Assembly: GCA_021527695.1 (NCBI GenBank) | Contig: JAKFAO010000001.1 | Location: 1 to 64,000, forward strand | Direction: 5' to 3' | Length of the DNA: 64,000 bases | DNA from: Naematelia aurantialba | Taxonomy: Eukaryota > Basidiomycota > Tremellomycetes > Tremellales > Naemateliaceae | Shown: piece by piece, positions 1 through 9,824 of the stretch | Layout of the letters: each line of letters begins with the position of its first letter | How positions within the stretch are numbered: the stretch's first letter is position 1 | Made by a program: the position numbers and the translations under genes | Notes under the pieces: model-generated | The model's database searches: none | What the model was told of the DNA's origin: nothing | The model's input: the letters and a program-made list of their open reading frames with translations, nothing else

Positions 1-82
1 CCTAACCCCCTAACCCCCTAACCCCCTAACCCCCTAACCCCCTAACCCCCTAACCCCCTAACCCCCTAACCCCCTAACCCCC
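1..82. repeat. Telomeric repeat tract
   Basis: About ten perfect copies of the 8-base unit CCCCCTAA, so the G-rich strand is TTAGGGGG running outward. This is the chromosome's left end. The unit matches the G-rich telomere known from Cryptococcus, which supports a tremellomycete. The tract stops within CCCCTGACC, and ORF-bearing sequence starts about ten bases later with no X/Y-type spacer. Confidence 0.97.
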
Positions 83-93
83 TGACCTCACCA

Positions 94-1782
94 GTGGAGG
101 AAGACACTCTGGTCGAAGACATTCAGGTCGAGGCATCATCAGCCTCTGGTTCTGTCTGGATTCCATCACGTAACGCATCTCCCAGCCCCATCCCCCGGCA
201 GCCGACTCCACCGGTCGAGATGCCTGATACTGCTATGGATATAGCCCCCATGGACGAGGAACAGCCAGCACCGGCAGAGGAAACTCTGGTTCAGACCGTG
301 CCGGTAGACCTGCCGTACAAGAACGAGTTCACCATCCTGACCGACCTGTCTGCCCAGTCAGCACCGATAACCGGCCTTCACCCACAACCTGTAGATGTCG
401 ACCGATGGGAACTTGTCATCTCACCCAGGGAATATCTAAAGCGGTTCAAGGATACACTCGCAACGGTCCAGCTGATAAGCCGAGCACCCCACCGCAAGTT
501 GCATACTACGTATCACCGTGGTCCCCAGTTCAACAAATGGCTTCTTCTAGCCCAAGCCAACCACCAGATGTGGATCGACCCCAAATACAAGGAACCGTTC
601 TTCGACAGCCTCGACGAGTACCAGACAGCACAGCCAGGAAAGCTCCCGTTACAGGCCAGCCTCGGAAATGTCCATATCTCGACCTCGGTATTTATTCACT
701 GCCTCTGTGAAGCTGGATGCGACACGATACGGCTCAAGGCTTATGGGCAGAAGACCCCGCTAATAGATCGCTTCCTCAATACGGAGCCTGCTCAGACCGA
801 CCACCGCTGGGCAGAGCACAACGAGTGGGACATCGGCCAGAGCTTCTCCTCCCCGTTCATCTGGCTGTTCGGGTCGGCAACCGGCCAGAGACATGGCTTG
901 ACACACTACCCCATGCTGGTACCGGGATCAGGTAACTACGGCACTGTCAAGCTGGCAGCCACTCATCAAGCCCGCCACTTCTCTGTCAAAGTCTACCCGA
1001 GGGTTGTACACGTAATCAAGTCCTTCAACAGCCGGCTGCAGGGGTCCGTACCAAAGTCCCTCCAGGGGGTACGGAACCAGGTCGCATCGAGTCTACGCAT
1101 GATCCACAGCCTTACCAGTAAGGACGACCTCGCCCTGGGCGGTTTCCGTATAGAAGTCACCGTCAAAGCTCCCAGTCTCAGGTCGGCCAGCCATATCGTC
1201 AAGGCAACGGGCTTCTTGAACCCAAGCTACTGGCTGGGGGTCGGGAATGGACCCCATGCTACTTACCGCCTCACCGCCAACCTCGTAACAAGGGAGGGTC
1301 TGCTCGCTAATGCCCACTGGGTCTACGAGCAGGCCACACAGGCCGACATGTTCCGAGGCAGTGCGGCAGACCACCCCACCAAGGCCCAGACCCAAGCCCT
1401 GACAGACATCCTCAACGCCGTTGGCTGGAATGCCGGGATAAGGTCACCGACTAAGTCCCTCGATCCTGATGCTTGGTGGCACTCAACTCCCTCCTCCGAC
1501 AGGTCGGACATCTTTAGGGAATTTACCAGGCAGTACCAGACAGACGAGGAGATCCGGGACCTATTCGAACAAGCCAGGAGGAGCACGAATCCGTACGCCC
1601 TGCCTTGTAAGGCCCAGCCAGGCAACCCAGACCACCGCTACCAGGTCCACCTTCGGGCTCCATTCCGAGTACGATGCTCAAACAAGGAGTGCAAGCATAA
1701 ACTACAGAGGACCGCCCTCGTCCACTGGATCGCAGAGCTCGTTCAAGGAGGTGTTATCGATAGGACGGCACTTGGTGTCTGA
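94..1782 (+). CDS. Unrecognised subtelomeric protein, 5' end cut by the telomere
   Basis: An uninterrupted frame of 562 codons opens right after the telomere repeats. The first codon available is GTG at 94. The first ATG is codon 43 (220-222). Upstream in frame there is only telomere sequence with stops, so the original start was probably lost when telomere was added here. The first 80 residues are rich in Pro, Glu and Asp; the rest is globular and Trp/His-rich. A small Cys pair (RCSNKECKHKL) and a basic helix lie near the C-terminus. I recognise no family. It converges with a telomere-linked helicase fragment, so it may belong to the same subtelomeric element; that is inference. Absence of introns over 1.7 kb is unusual in this window and would suit a mobile or recently spread element. 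Confidence 0.6.
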   Translation: MEEDTLVEDIQVEASSASGSVWIPSRNASPSPIPRQPTPPVEMPDTAMDIAPMDEEQPAPAEETLVQTVPVDLPYKNEFTILTDLSAQSAPITGLHPQPVDVDRWELVISPREYLKRFKDTLATVQLISRAPHRKLHTTYHRGPQFNKWLLLAQANHQMWIDPKYKEPFFDSLDEYQTAQPGKLPLQASLGNVHISTSVFIHCLCEAGCDTIRLKAYGQKTPLIDRFLNTEPAQTDHRWAEHNEWDIGQSFSSPFIWLFGSATGQRHGLTHYPMLVPGSGNYGTVKLAATHQARHFSVKVYPRVVHVIKSFNSRLQGSVPKSLQGVRNQVASSLRMIHSLTSKDDLALGGFRIEVTVKAPSLRSASHIVKATGFLNPSYWLGVGNGPHATYRLTANLVTREGLLANAHWVYEQATQADMFRGSAADHPTKAQTQALTDILNAVGWNAGIRSPTKSLDPDAWWHSTPSSDRSDIFREFTRQYQTDEEIRDLFEQARRSTNPYALPCKAQPGNPDHRYQVHLRAPFRVRCSNKECKHKLQRTALVHWIAELVQGGVIDRTALGV

Positions 1783-2474
1783 CCCACGATTTGCTTCCGT
1801 CCTTGGGGGTCACCTTGTCGACGTGAGCGAAGATCCTCGATATCTCTTTCCACATCTTGACCATGCATGTTTCATTGACATATTCTGGTAGGCACCACCG
1901 CCCTCGACCAGCCCATGCCATTGATCATGCATTCCATGCATGATCATTCGGTGCCCCCGTCCCGGAATCGGGTTGTAACCCCCTAAGTAGAAAGGTGGTG
2001 GTAACAAGGAGGTGATGCTGGTTTTTTGGCTGGATTCTTGACAATAGTGAATGACGTATCTGGTTTCGGGTTACGAGCTGGGATTCCGTAAGAAGGTGAA
2101 TGCCGTGTTTGGCTGCTGCGGGGCTTCCCAGCATTTGCTTCGCAAATGCCCAAGTGTGAATGCAGCATTCAGTTTGGCTCAGTGGGTTAGTCCCCTTTTC
2201 AGCCGAATTTGTCCACCGTGCCAAAGGGGACATCCGTGAAGAATCCGGTTTTTTGCTTATAGCGTCGTCAGTTTTGCGCCCCTTGCCAAGCGGGTTACAG
2301 ATTCAGACTTGCCTCAAAAAGGCCTATCTAACGGTATATAGAACATGGCCCATAGTGCGTTCGTTCAAAAACCCCCAACCCCCGGGATCTCCCTATAACC
2401 CCTAAGTCATCTTGGCACATACTGGGGTGAGTGTTAGAGCGTTAAAAAGCTGTGATTCAGGGCTATTTTATGCA
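1783..2474. other. Gene-free subtelomeric spacer with telomere-like words and hairpins
   Basis: No convincing coding sequence. It holds TAACCCCCTAA at 1976-1986 and TAACCCCTAA at 2396-2405, both matching the terminal repeat. It also has two perfect inverted repeats: 11-bp arms TGATCATGCAT/ATGCATGATCA at 1922-1946 with a 3-nt loop, and 8-bp arms GCATTTGC/GCAAATGC at 2131-2149 with a 3-nt loop. Confidence 0.6.
1922..1946. repeat. Perfect 11-bp inverted repeat
   Basis: TGATCATGCAT, spacer TCC, then ATGCATGATCA. It lies between the telomeric ORF and the helicase fragment, about 140 bp past the ORF stop. It could act as a transcription-end hairpin or a recombination scar; neither is shown. Confidence 0.8.
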
Positions 2475-2529
2475 CTATAGACCTCCTAGAAATTTTGCAA
2501 AAAGAAAAATCCCCCACCCCCGGAACCAG

Positions 2530-3335
2530 CCTGTAACCCTAGAATCGAGTCTGCCGAGTCGATGCCGACCGCGTCTAACAGCAGGCTGGTGGTCGCCGGT
2601 GGCGAGGTGGCGGTGACGAGAATCCACGGCTTGGTGTGGATAATCGCCCGGAGGTCCGCAATGCCCCTCAGCGCCGGACGCCATTGGCCGTGTGCAAGGC
2701 ACAGATGGGCTTCCTCGACGACCACCGTGTCCTGAGGAATCAGCCATGGCCAGACATAGACTCACAATGATACCGAGACGCTCTCTGCACCACAGAAGAA
2801 AGTTGTACCTTTCTACCACGTCCGAGCTGACAAGCACATAACCCTTCCTGAGGGGGCAATCAGACGTCCACAGCTCCACTGGCAGTCCCCATTGCATCAT
2901 TCGTCGCTGTATGTCTGACAAGAGCGCCAGCGTAGGGCAAAAGACCAATGTGATGCCTCGGAAAGAAGGCAGGTGATATTTGACAGCGTAACATATAGTC
3001 TTGCCAATGCCCGTCGGCAGAACAACAAGTGCCGCGCCCGTGGTGTTCACTACCAGTCGTGTGGCCTCCAACTGGCTCGTGCGGAATTCGGCCGAGGGGT
3101 CGGTGAAGCTCCGTGATCCGACACTCGTCGGGAGTGGTGCGAAACGTCTTGAGGCTCGCCCAGAAATCGGATGGGCAGTTTGGGCAGAACCGTAGCGCTT
3201 CTTTGTGATCTGTAGAGTCAGTGCGTGTACCTGGAGTAACACTGACCCCGAGCAAACGACCCAGCTGACACCAATGTGCCGTTGGAAGATGTAGCAAAGC
3301 TCTTTAGCTCCTCGTCCCCTCCCGGCGAGTTGCAT
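2530..3335 (-). pseudogene. Truncated telomere-linked RecQ-type helicase
   Basis: The minus strand encodes the front half of a superfamily 2 helicase. A motif-0-like FRTSQLEA (near 3086) is followed by a Walker A loop, LPTGIGKT, then a TLVFCPTLALL motif Ia. After an apparent 35-nt intron comes motif II, VVVEEAH, then a motif-III-like LVTATSPPATT. Motif II reads EEAH where most RecQ proteins have DEAH/DEVH. The second RecA-like domain, the RecQ C-terminal and zinc domains are missing: coding signal stops near 2530 and nothing resembling motifs IV-VI is found toward the telomere. Sequence before motif 0 shifts frame and cannot be assembled. Basidiomycete and ascomycete chromosome ends commonly carry such TLH-type helicases. 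The reading is a decayed copy rather than an active enzyme. Confidence 0.72.
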
Positions 3336-3695
3336 CAGGCTTGATTATTTATACCACTAATGGCTTTCCTAGGATCTGAGTTAGATCCTCGCCTCCGACC
3401 TTTCTCAAATGAAGCACCCTCTTACTGTATTCAATTGACGCCTGGGTTAGGATAATGACTGGGCGAGTATGTCTGCTTAGTGCTTTGTCGACTCGATATA
3501 GTCTAACCTCTCCACTTGCCTGAGCCGCGAGCCCACGTATTCAGTACTGCAAATATCTCGCCACAGAGGACCTCCGGGAGCGCCTTGGCTTCAGCTCATT
3601 GGTACGTCTTCGTCAGCGATATCTCATATACAGTGGGGTTCTCAGATGGATAAGATGCGGCCAGACGGTGCAGAGGTACAAAGTAGACTAGGCCA

Positions 3696-6122
3696 TCATG
3701 ACAACGTTAGAAAGACTCTGCCCTCCTGCCCCAACTCCAACCTCACGAGACTCGCCTGTTCTTCCCGATACTGAAGCTCCCTCACCGAGACCTTGATGGT
3801 AGCACCGCCAAGCGACGCAGTGACGGGCGTTTTGAACTGCCCGATGATCAACACGCCCACAAACTCGGACGCAAATCCGACATCGAACGACAGACGATCT
3901 ATCCTTGTTAGCCTTTCGCATCGTGCAAGGACTTGTAGAGGACTTGCTGGCATTGGAATCGATAGAGAGGTTCTTGATACCACCCAGAGTTGCAAATTTG
4001 TCTAGCATTCCCACGACTGCGACCTTGACATCGGCCAGCTGCCAAAGGCGCGCAACGACGATGCTTTCGCATTGATCCGGCAACAAATTCAGGTAGACCT
4101 TGTCAGTTGATCTTTCCGCGAGAACTACGACGTCATCGGCAGGTGGGTGTGAAAGTCCAGTCCGCCACAAGGCCCACTCTCCTTCTAGTTCGACTACGCC
4201 AAGGGCATCCCTGACATCCCAAATGGTAACCGCGTCGCTAGCCACACTTCCACTCCTCGTGTTCCATGCGCCAATGATCGCCCCTTCAGCATGGTCGAAG
4301 CTCGAGCCAGCGATGAGCGCAGGGCCCACGTCTGAACCAGTAAGATTACCTCTGAACCATCTATTCGTGAGGACTTGACCAGGAGCAGTTGCCTTGACAG
4401 CGTAAACAGGACCGTCGGGTCGTTTTCGGGCCAACAGACGGTCGAGGAATTTCATATCGGTCTCGATTTCAGGGGCGTCTGCGAGGAGGAGGGGACCCGG
4501 AGAAAGAGCTCGCAGAAGTCCGTGATAAACTGGGAGGTGAGACGCTGGGGCAGAGGAAAACATGTCGAAGTCTGGTATGAGGGAGAGATGCGAGGTGAGG
4601 ATCGATTGATACAAGTTCCACGCGACGAAATCGGCATGACGGTGAGGGTCTAGTCCGATATTGAAGTCATCTGAATTGCTGTATCTACTCAGCGCAAGTC
4701 CGTAGGCTTGAGCTTACCGAAAGATAAGATTGCCTGCTGGACGATCGAAATCGAGCGCTCCTGGACCATTGAGCATGCGCTCATTGTGACTCATGCACAT
4801 GATGAGTCTGTCAACTCCTCCCCACACCTGCTGGCAAGCCTCGAGCATTCCACTCCACATGGCTTGTTGAGCTTGCAAGGCCCCGCTTCCTGTCATTCCG
4901 TCATAGTCGGCTTGGTTGTCGACCTGCCGTCAGCTTCCAGCTAGTTTGGAGGAGCTTACTTTGATGAAAGACACTCCCCATGACTTCATCTCTACAAACC
5001 AGTCCAGCCAGAACTGCCCAGCTTTCTCGGGAGACGGTAGCCATTGATAGTCCGCCTCCTGCGGGTTCTCCACTGGCTGTAAAGGGCATACAGCCCCGCC
5101 CCTTGGTTGGCCAGTCCGACAAGTCGCGAACCGTCGACAGTCATATTTCTGACAGAGCGGACTATTTTCATCGATGGCGTACCAGTAGCCCTGTAGGGTC
5201 ATCCAGACTCCGACCTCTTGACAACCTCTGTCCTTCAACGCAGCTATGACGTCGGACATCGACGCTCCCATACCATCCCAAGCATCAAAGCCTTTGAGCC
5301 GGCCCAGAGCAGGACCTGCAGGGCGTGTTGCGTGTTCAGCCACGTCGTGCCAGCCATCATCGATTAGGAACGTCTTGATTGGCAGATCTTTCGGAACGAG
5401 CTCAAGTAGCAGGTCGAGGGTAGGCCGGACAGGACGACTATCTATCAAGTCGCGTCAGCCACCTGCCCCTCAGAAAGCTCACGTACCGTCTTTACCGATA
5501 GCCTCCCAGGTACAAATCCCAATGCCGCTGAATACCTCCGGTAGCCTAACGTCTTCCTTTGGTCGGCCGCCGACCAGTTGTCGGGCGTGTTCCACGGCAG
5601 CCTTGATGACATTCCTCTCCTGGTCCTTGCCTTGTGCTTTTACACAGACAACATATGCGGTCTGTTCACCCTCTGGGGCAACCCTGCGTGTATTGGTGCA
5701 CACTTGAGGAGGTGAACTGGTCGTACCGACATACAGATTGTTGTTGGCGCCAAGGGTTGAGACGGGATACAGGGCCAGCGTGGTTTCCAGCTTGGTAGAA
5801 TTGAGGAGCAAGAGCGAGGTAGCAAGACGGGCATGCTGATCTAAAGAGGAATACAAAGTGGGTTCAATCCATGTTTCCCTGTGACGAGGCGTCGGCTATG
5901 CCTGGGTCTAGAATGTATAAGGGAGCGGGCTGACTTGTTGCGTACCCAAGACAGCGTCTTCCATTCGACCTCTGCGTCTACAGCTTTCCACGACAGGGGA
6001 AGTCGTTTGTGACACTCCTCAGCTGCTAATGTAACTGTGATGACGTGAATCTCTGACATCTTGCAACACGCTGCAGGGGTAGGGAGGATGAAGGTATGCA
6101 TCATTGAGCGGTTAAGAGCCAT
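3696..6122 (-). CDS. GH36 Sip1-type alpha-galactosidase / raffinose-synthase-like
   Basis: A multi-exon glycoside hydrolase. The order of landmarks fits the Sip1/raffinose synthase branch of GH36: a beta-rich N-terminal region (5500-6122), then FLIDDGWHD and VGVWMTLQGYW (5200-5400), then KVDNQ, restored across the intron near 4940 and carrying the catalytic nucleophile Asp, then NERML and RNSDDF, again across an intron (about 4730), which holds the acid/base Asp. A sugar-contact LDPHRHADF segment and a C-terminal beta domain ending at 3696 follow. The enzyme hydrolyses or transfers alpha-1,6-galactosyl groups (melibiose, raffinose, galactinol). Lack of an evident signal peptide suggests a cytosolic enzyme. 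The sugar transporter directly upstream on the same strand would supply its substrate. The final splice (near 3920) is the least certain. The start at 6122 is the first ATG; the ATG at 6059 is also possible. Confidence 0.85.
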
Positions 6123-6599
6123 TCAAGGCTGTTGCGGGTAAAACACCGGTGGATTGCATCACCTGATAAGAATACAATTCGCTTTTGCAGCCGGTGTAGG
6201 GGTATACTCCAGCAGCGTACGACCAGGACTTACATGCATCATGCCTAATCCCGCTCTAAGCCCGGCAGAACGATGGTACCTCTTCCGTACAATGATTCAT
6301 ATGGGATGCAGTAGACAGCCAAGGCCTCTGTAGAGGGAAACTGCCACAGGAATGCCTCTCATGGTGAATGAGCCGTAGGAGCATCCAAGACCCTGAAGGA
6401 GGCAAATTTCCTGTATACAAGCAGAACTAGCTACAGACACTGCAGTCTTCATGACTATGGGAACAACTTGCATGCACATTGTCTGGAGAAAACGACTATC
6501 CAAAAACAAGGATGATATATGCTTGCTCTCATCTCTGCTCGCGTGCGCCGTATTCCTGTCATGCCTCCCCAGCCCTTGGAACCAGATATCTATAGTGGC
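6123..6599. other. Intergenic region, promoter of the GH36 gene
   Basis: Holds no recognisable gene. It separates the transporter stop from the GH36 start and presumably carries the GH36 promoter. No clear TATA box or paired operator was seen. Confidence 0.5.
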
Positions 6600-8662
6600 T
6601 CAAACTTCATTGACGACGGCCTTATCGTTGAGGGGTTCCTTGTGGTCGAGAGGTTCCACATGGCCCGACGTGACGGCTTGTTCGGCCTTGACGGCGATGC
6701 TGTCGACCACTTCTTGACCGTCGAACATTGCGGCGGTCTCTTCGAGCGACATGTTTCGAGTTTCAGGGTAAAAGAACCAGACCGCCAAGACAATGATGAA
6801 GGCCCAGATATCATACACCACGTAGACTGTAAAGTATCGGGGTCAGCCGACAAGAAGCAGACCACCAGAGGAGGAAGAACTAACACTTCCAGCCGATATT
6901 AGTGAGACCGACGGGGTTGAGGTACTGGTTGACCACACCAGCGATGGAGACGGACAAGTTGTAAACGGCAAGGCCACGAGCTCGGATAGCGATGGGTAGG
7001 ATCTCGATACAGTCTAGTGAGAGCCAAGCTCAGTCATCTGGTCGAAAGACTTCAGGGCATTTCACTCACAAACGACTTGGAGCGGCGTCCACCCAGCTGC
7101 AGCAAAGAAATTGAAGAGGAAGATACAGGCGAGAACCATGCGACCGGCACCCACGTTGGGGTTTCCAGCATCGTTCGAGGTATCGTAGACTTTCTCACAG
7201 ATGGTCCAGACTGGGGGCCACGATCAGCTCAAGGAATAGATCGATACCAGCTCATTTCGTGACATACCAACAAAAGTCAGGAATTGACCCATCGTTGAGA
7301 AGTTGAACAGGAATCTTCGGCTGAGACGGTTTACGACAAACGCAGCAGCAACGCCGAGGACGAGACCATAGGCTTGCAAGATGCCGTTCAACAATAGCTG
7401 TTGACTGGCGTCGGTGTACCCGATCGAGTCGAGGATGAGTGTGAGGTAGTACGAGATGATGCCACCCTGCCAGATCCTCAGTAGAATTCTTGTGCACATG
7501 GTAAATTCACTCACACCAGCTGTCTGCGAGAATACACCAACGGAGACGATGAGACAAGTGCGTTTGATATTCGCGCGGTTGCTGAACAGGGTGAGCCATC
7601 CGACATTTTTGTTAATCTCCCTGTCCAGCTCGATGGCTTCTTGAATCTCGGCGAGTTCGAGTTGGACGATGGGGTCAGTGACGTCGCCATTGGCATGGTA
7701 TTTAGTGAGAAAGGCGGCCGCTTGGTCGCTCTTGTCGTTTTCGACTAGCCATCGCGGGGATTCAGGAATCAACCATACGAGACAGATTTGCAAGACACAT
7801 GCAACCGCTTGGAGCAGCGAGGGAATGCGCCAACTCCAGTCTACAATGCGCCATCAGCCCTCAACTCCGAACGAGAGGATGTCTGCAAGAAACTTACTAT
7901 TGCCCATGGTGAAGGTACCGTAAGTGACCCAAGCAGCGACAAGACTGCCGAAACCCCAGAGCGAGTTGTAAAGAGCGGTCAATGGGCCACGGTGTGTGGG
8001 GAAAGCAGTCTCAAGAATGTAGACGGGAGCAGCGGTGATATTGATGCCGACGCCAAAACCCTTATAGCGTATCAGCAGCCGATAAGTGATACGGTATTCA
8101 CTCACGATGATTCCCCTTGAAGCCACGAACATGCCCATGTTAGTAGCAGCGCCTTGCAGAATGCATCCAACTAGACAGCTCATCAGCGACCGTCTGGATC
8201 TGGAGGTGTTCTCGGCTTACCGAGCACAATCACAGCGCCGACTACCATTCCCACGCGACGTCCAAATCGATCGGAAAAGTAGGCCTGAAAAGGAAAAGAC
8301 AAGATCTGACCGACAGGGTTGATGCAGTTGAACAGGCCAAGCACGGAGCCGGACGGTGAATGAAAGTAGTCTTGCCAATATGTGACGGATCTGAAGACAA
8401 CGGTCAGCGCTTTGACGAACAACGCTCGGCGCAACACTCACTGTAATCCGTTCATCATCGAGCCGTCATATCCCGTTGCATAACTTGATACGAGCAGTAA
8501 GCGGGCGTGTGCGTGTGAATGACACGGAGTAACGAGAACGTACGATGATACCTGAGCAAGGAGAAGCATACAGTTCAACACGATAATACCTCGATTCGCA
8601 ATGTAGGACGTCCGCCTCCCGGCGAGCACTTCGTCGAGCTTTGAGACCATGATCGCGTTCAA
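6600..8662 (-). CDS. MFS sugar transporter, lactose/galactoside permease-like
   Basis: A 12-helix sugar porter split by about nine introns. Family marks in order: ATGYDGSMMNGLQ in TM1, DRFGRRVG after TM2, VASRG and a GINITAAPVY segment in TM4-5, RIPSLLQ and LIPESPRWLVEN before the central loop, then TM7-12 ending FYPETRNMSLEETAAMFDG. The PESPRW and PETRNMSLEE words are those of the fungal sugar-porter family; the TM1 and TM5 words are closest to the yeast LAC12-like group. It should import a sugar or oligosaccharide across the plasma membrane by proton symport. Placed head-to-tail upstream of the GH36 gene, it is a natural partner for alpha-galactoside uptake. Substrate is inferred from context only. 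ATG at 8662 or 8650. Confidence 0.87.
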
Positions 8663-9405
8663 GTGGTTGGAGATTGGTGTAGAGATGAAGGCTTCACAAA
8701 GATCGGTGCCCCATTTGTTGCCATCATGTACATGTATATAAATGCGTGCGACAAGGCGGGAGGAGTTGGAATAATGGTGACCCGGTCATTTCGCCGGGGG
8801 AGCGATACGTGTCGCATGATAAGGCAACCTCTTGGGCTTCCGGTGAAATTGGCGGGGACGACTACCGGGTCCTCTCGGCATAACTGCTGCGTGAGAGTGA
8901 GCATGGGACCGATAACATGAGCAACAGCCTAGGACTTCGGAAGGGCGACGGCTACAAGTAGCTCGATATCATCTGCGCTTCTACATATCTAGGCATCTAA
9001 AAAGATTCATGACATTCCACAAGAAGCGGATGTAACGGAGGCTCCTGTCACAGATCACACTACCGCCTTATTCCACTCCGCTCCGAATGCATCCTACCAT
9101 CATAGGTGCAACGGCCGAGTTGCATGACCTTTGGTAAATCGACAGAGGGAGCGAATCTCGCAGTACCACTCGAGGTTAAGTCTTGCTTGAAGGGTTGACA
9201 GTTGTTGATGCCCCTTTGGGTAATATTGACGATTTCATTACAAGCTTACGTAAGTTATTCGTGGCCTTACTTATCCCCCAAAGTGGAGAAACACCTGCAA
9301 AGAGGGGGGTGTCGTTCGTTCGTAGTCGATACGAGCACAGATGGGGAATAAGATCCCGCTCGTCACGCGATGACATGATGAGGCTCCCGAGAATTAAGTC
9401 TTTTC
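8663..9405. other. Intergenic region, nothing recognised
   Basis: No coding frame with plausible composition was found here. It presumably contains the promoter of the transporter to the left. A donor-like GTAAGT sits near 9252, so upstream exons of the putative gene at 9406-9818 may lie within it. Confidence 0.4.
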
Positions 9406-9818
9406 GGCGCTTTGCACATGGCAAGAGGTTTTTGGATTGGACGATGCCGACCTGCTTGCTGCTCAAGGGGACGCTGCAGGCAAATTTGCCCAGCCGGTCG
9501 CGGCCAAGTGGAACCCCTCGCATCAGAACATGTTCGAAGAACATGCTACGACCACAGAGCAGTACTGCGTATGACGGCTTCCTGCGTGTTTCACCAACCC
9601 AGCCGGGCCTGCCGCGGGGATCATTAGACTTGATTCTCATCCTCATGTGCGCTACGGAAACATTCTACACAAAGCTATTCGCCCAAGACCCCGCAGACTC
9701 TACAGGTGATAGTCCGCAGGGCTTTGCACACTGACTCCTCTCCGTTTCCAGGTTCCTTCTATACCCATATCTTCCTGTCCACTGCGACGGATTAGAAGAG
9801 GCTTGCCTAGGGTGCTAG
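9406..9818 (+). CDS. Putative unrecognised gene, exons only partly resolved
   Basis: One plus-strand frame from about 9409 reads WQEVFGLDDADLLAAQ, continues for about 50 residues of normal globular composition, and ends near TTTEQ. Two further GT..AG-joined exons can be read: one with LDSHPHVRYGNILHKAI (about 9625-9705) and a short last one stopping at TAG 9816-9818. The competing frames over the same bases are Arg/Cys/Ser-rich and look like shadows. I cannot find the start; earlier exons probably lie in 9080-9400. No family is recognised. Its end lies 7 bases from the end of the oxidoreductase gene, in a tail-to-tail arrangement. Confidence 0.3.
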
Positions 9819-9824
9819 CTGAAC

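Noticed and set aside
9176..9734. 156- and 183-codon ORFs on opposite strands
   Set aside because: Both are rich in Arg, Ser and Cys without any family pattern. A third frame in part of this region looks more like protein and is reported instead.
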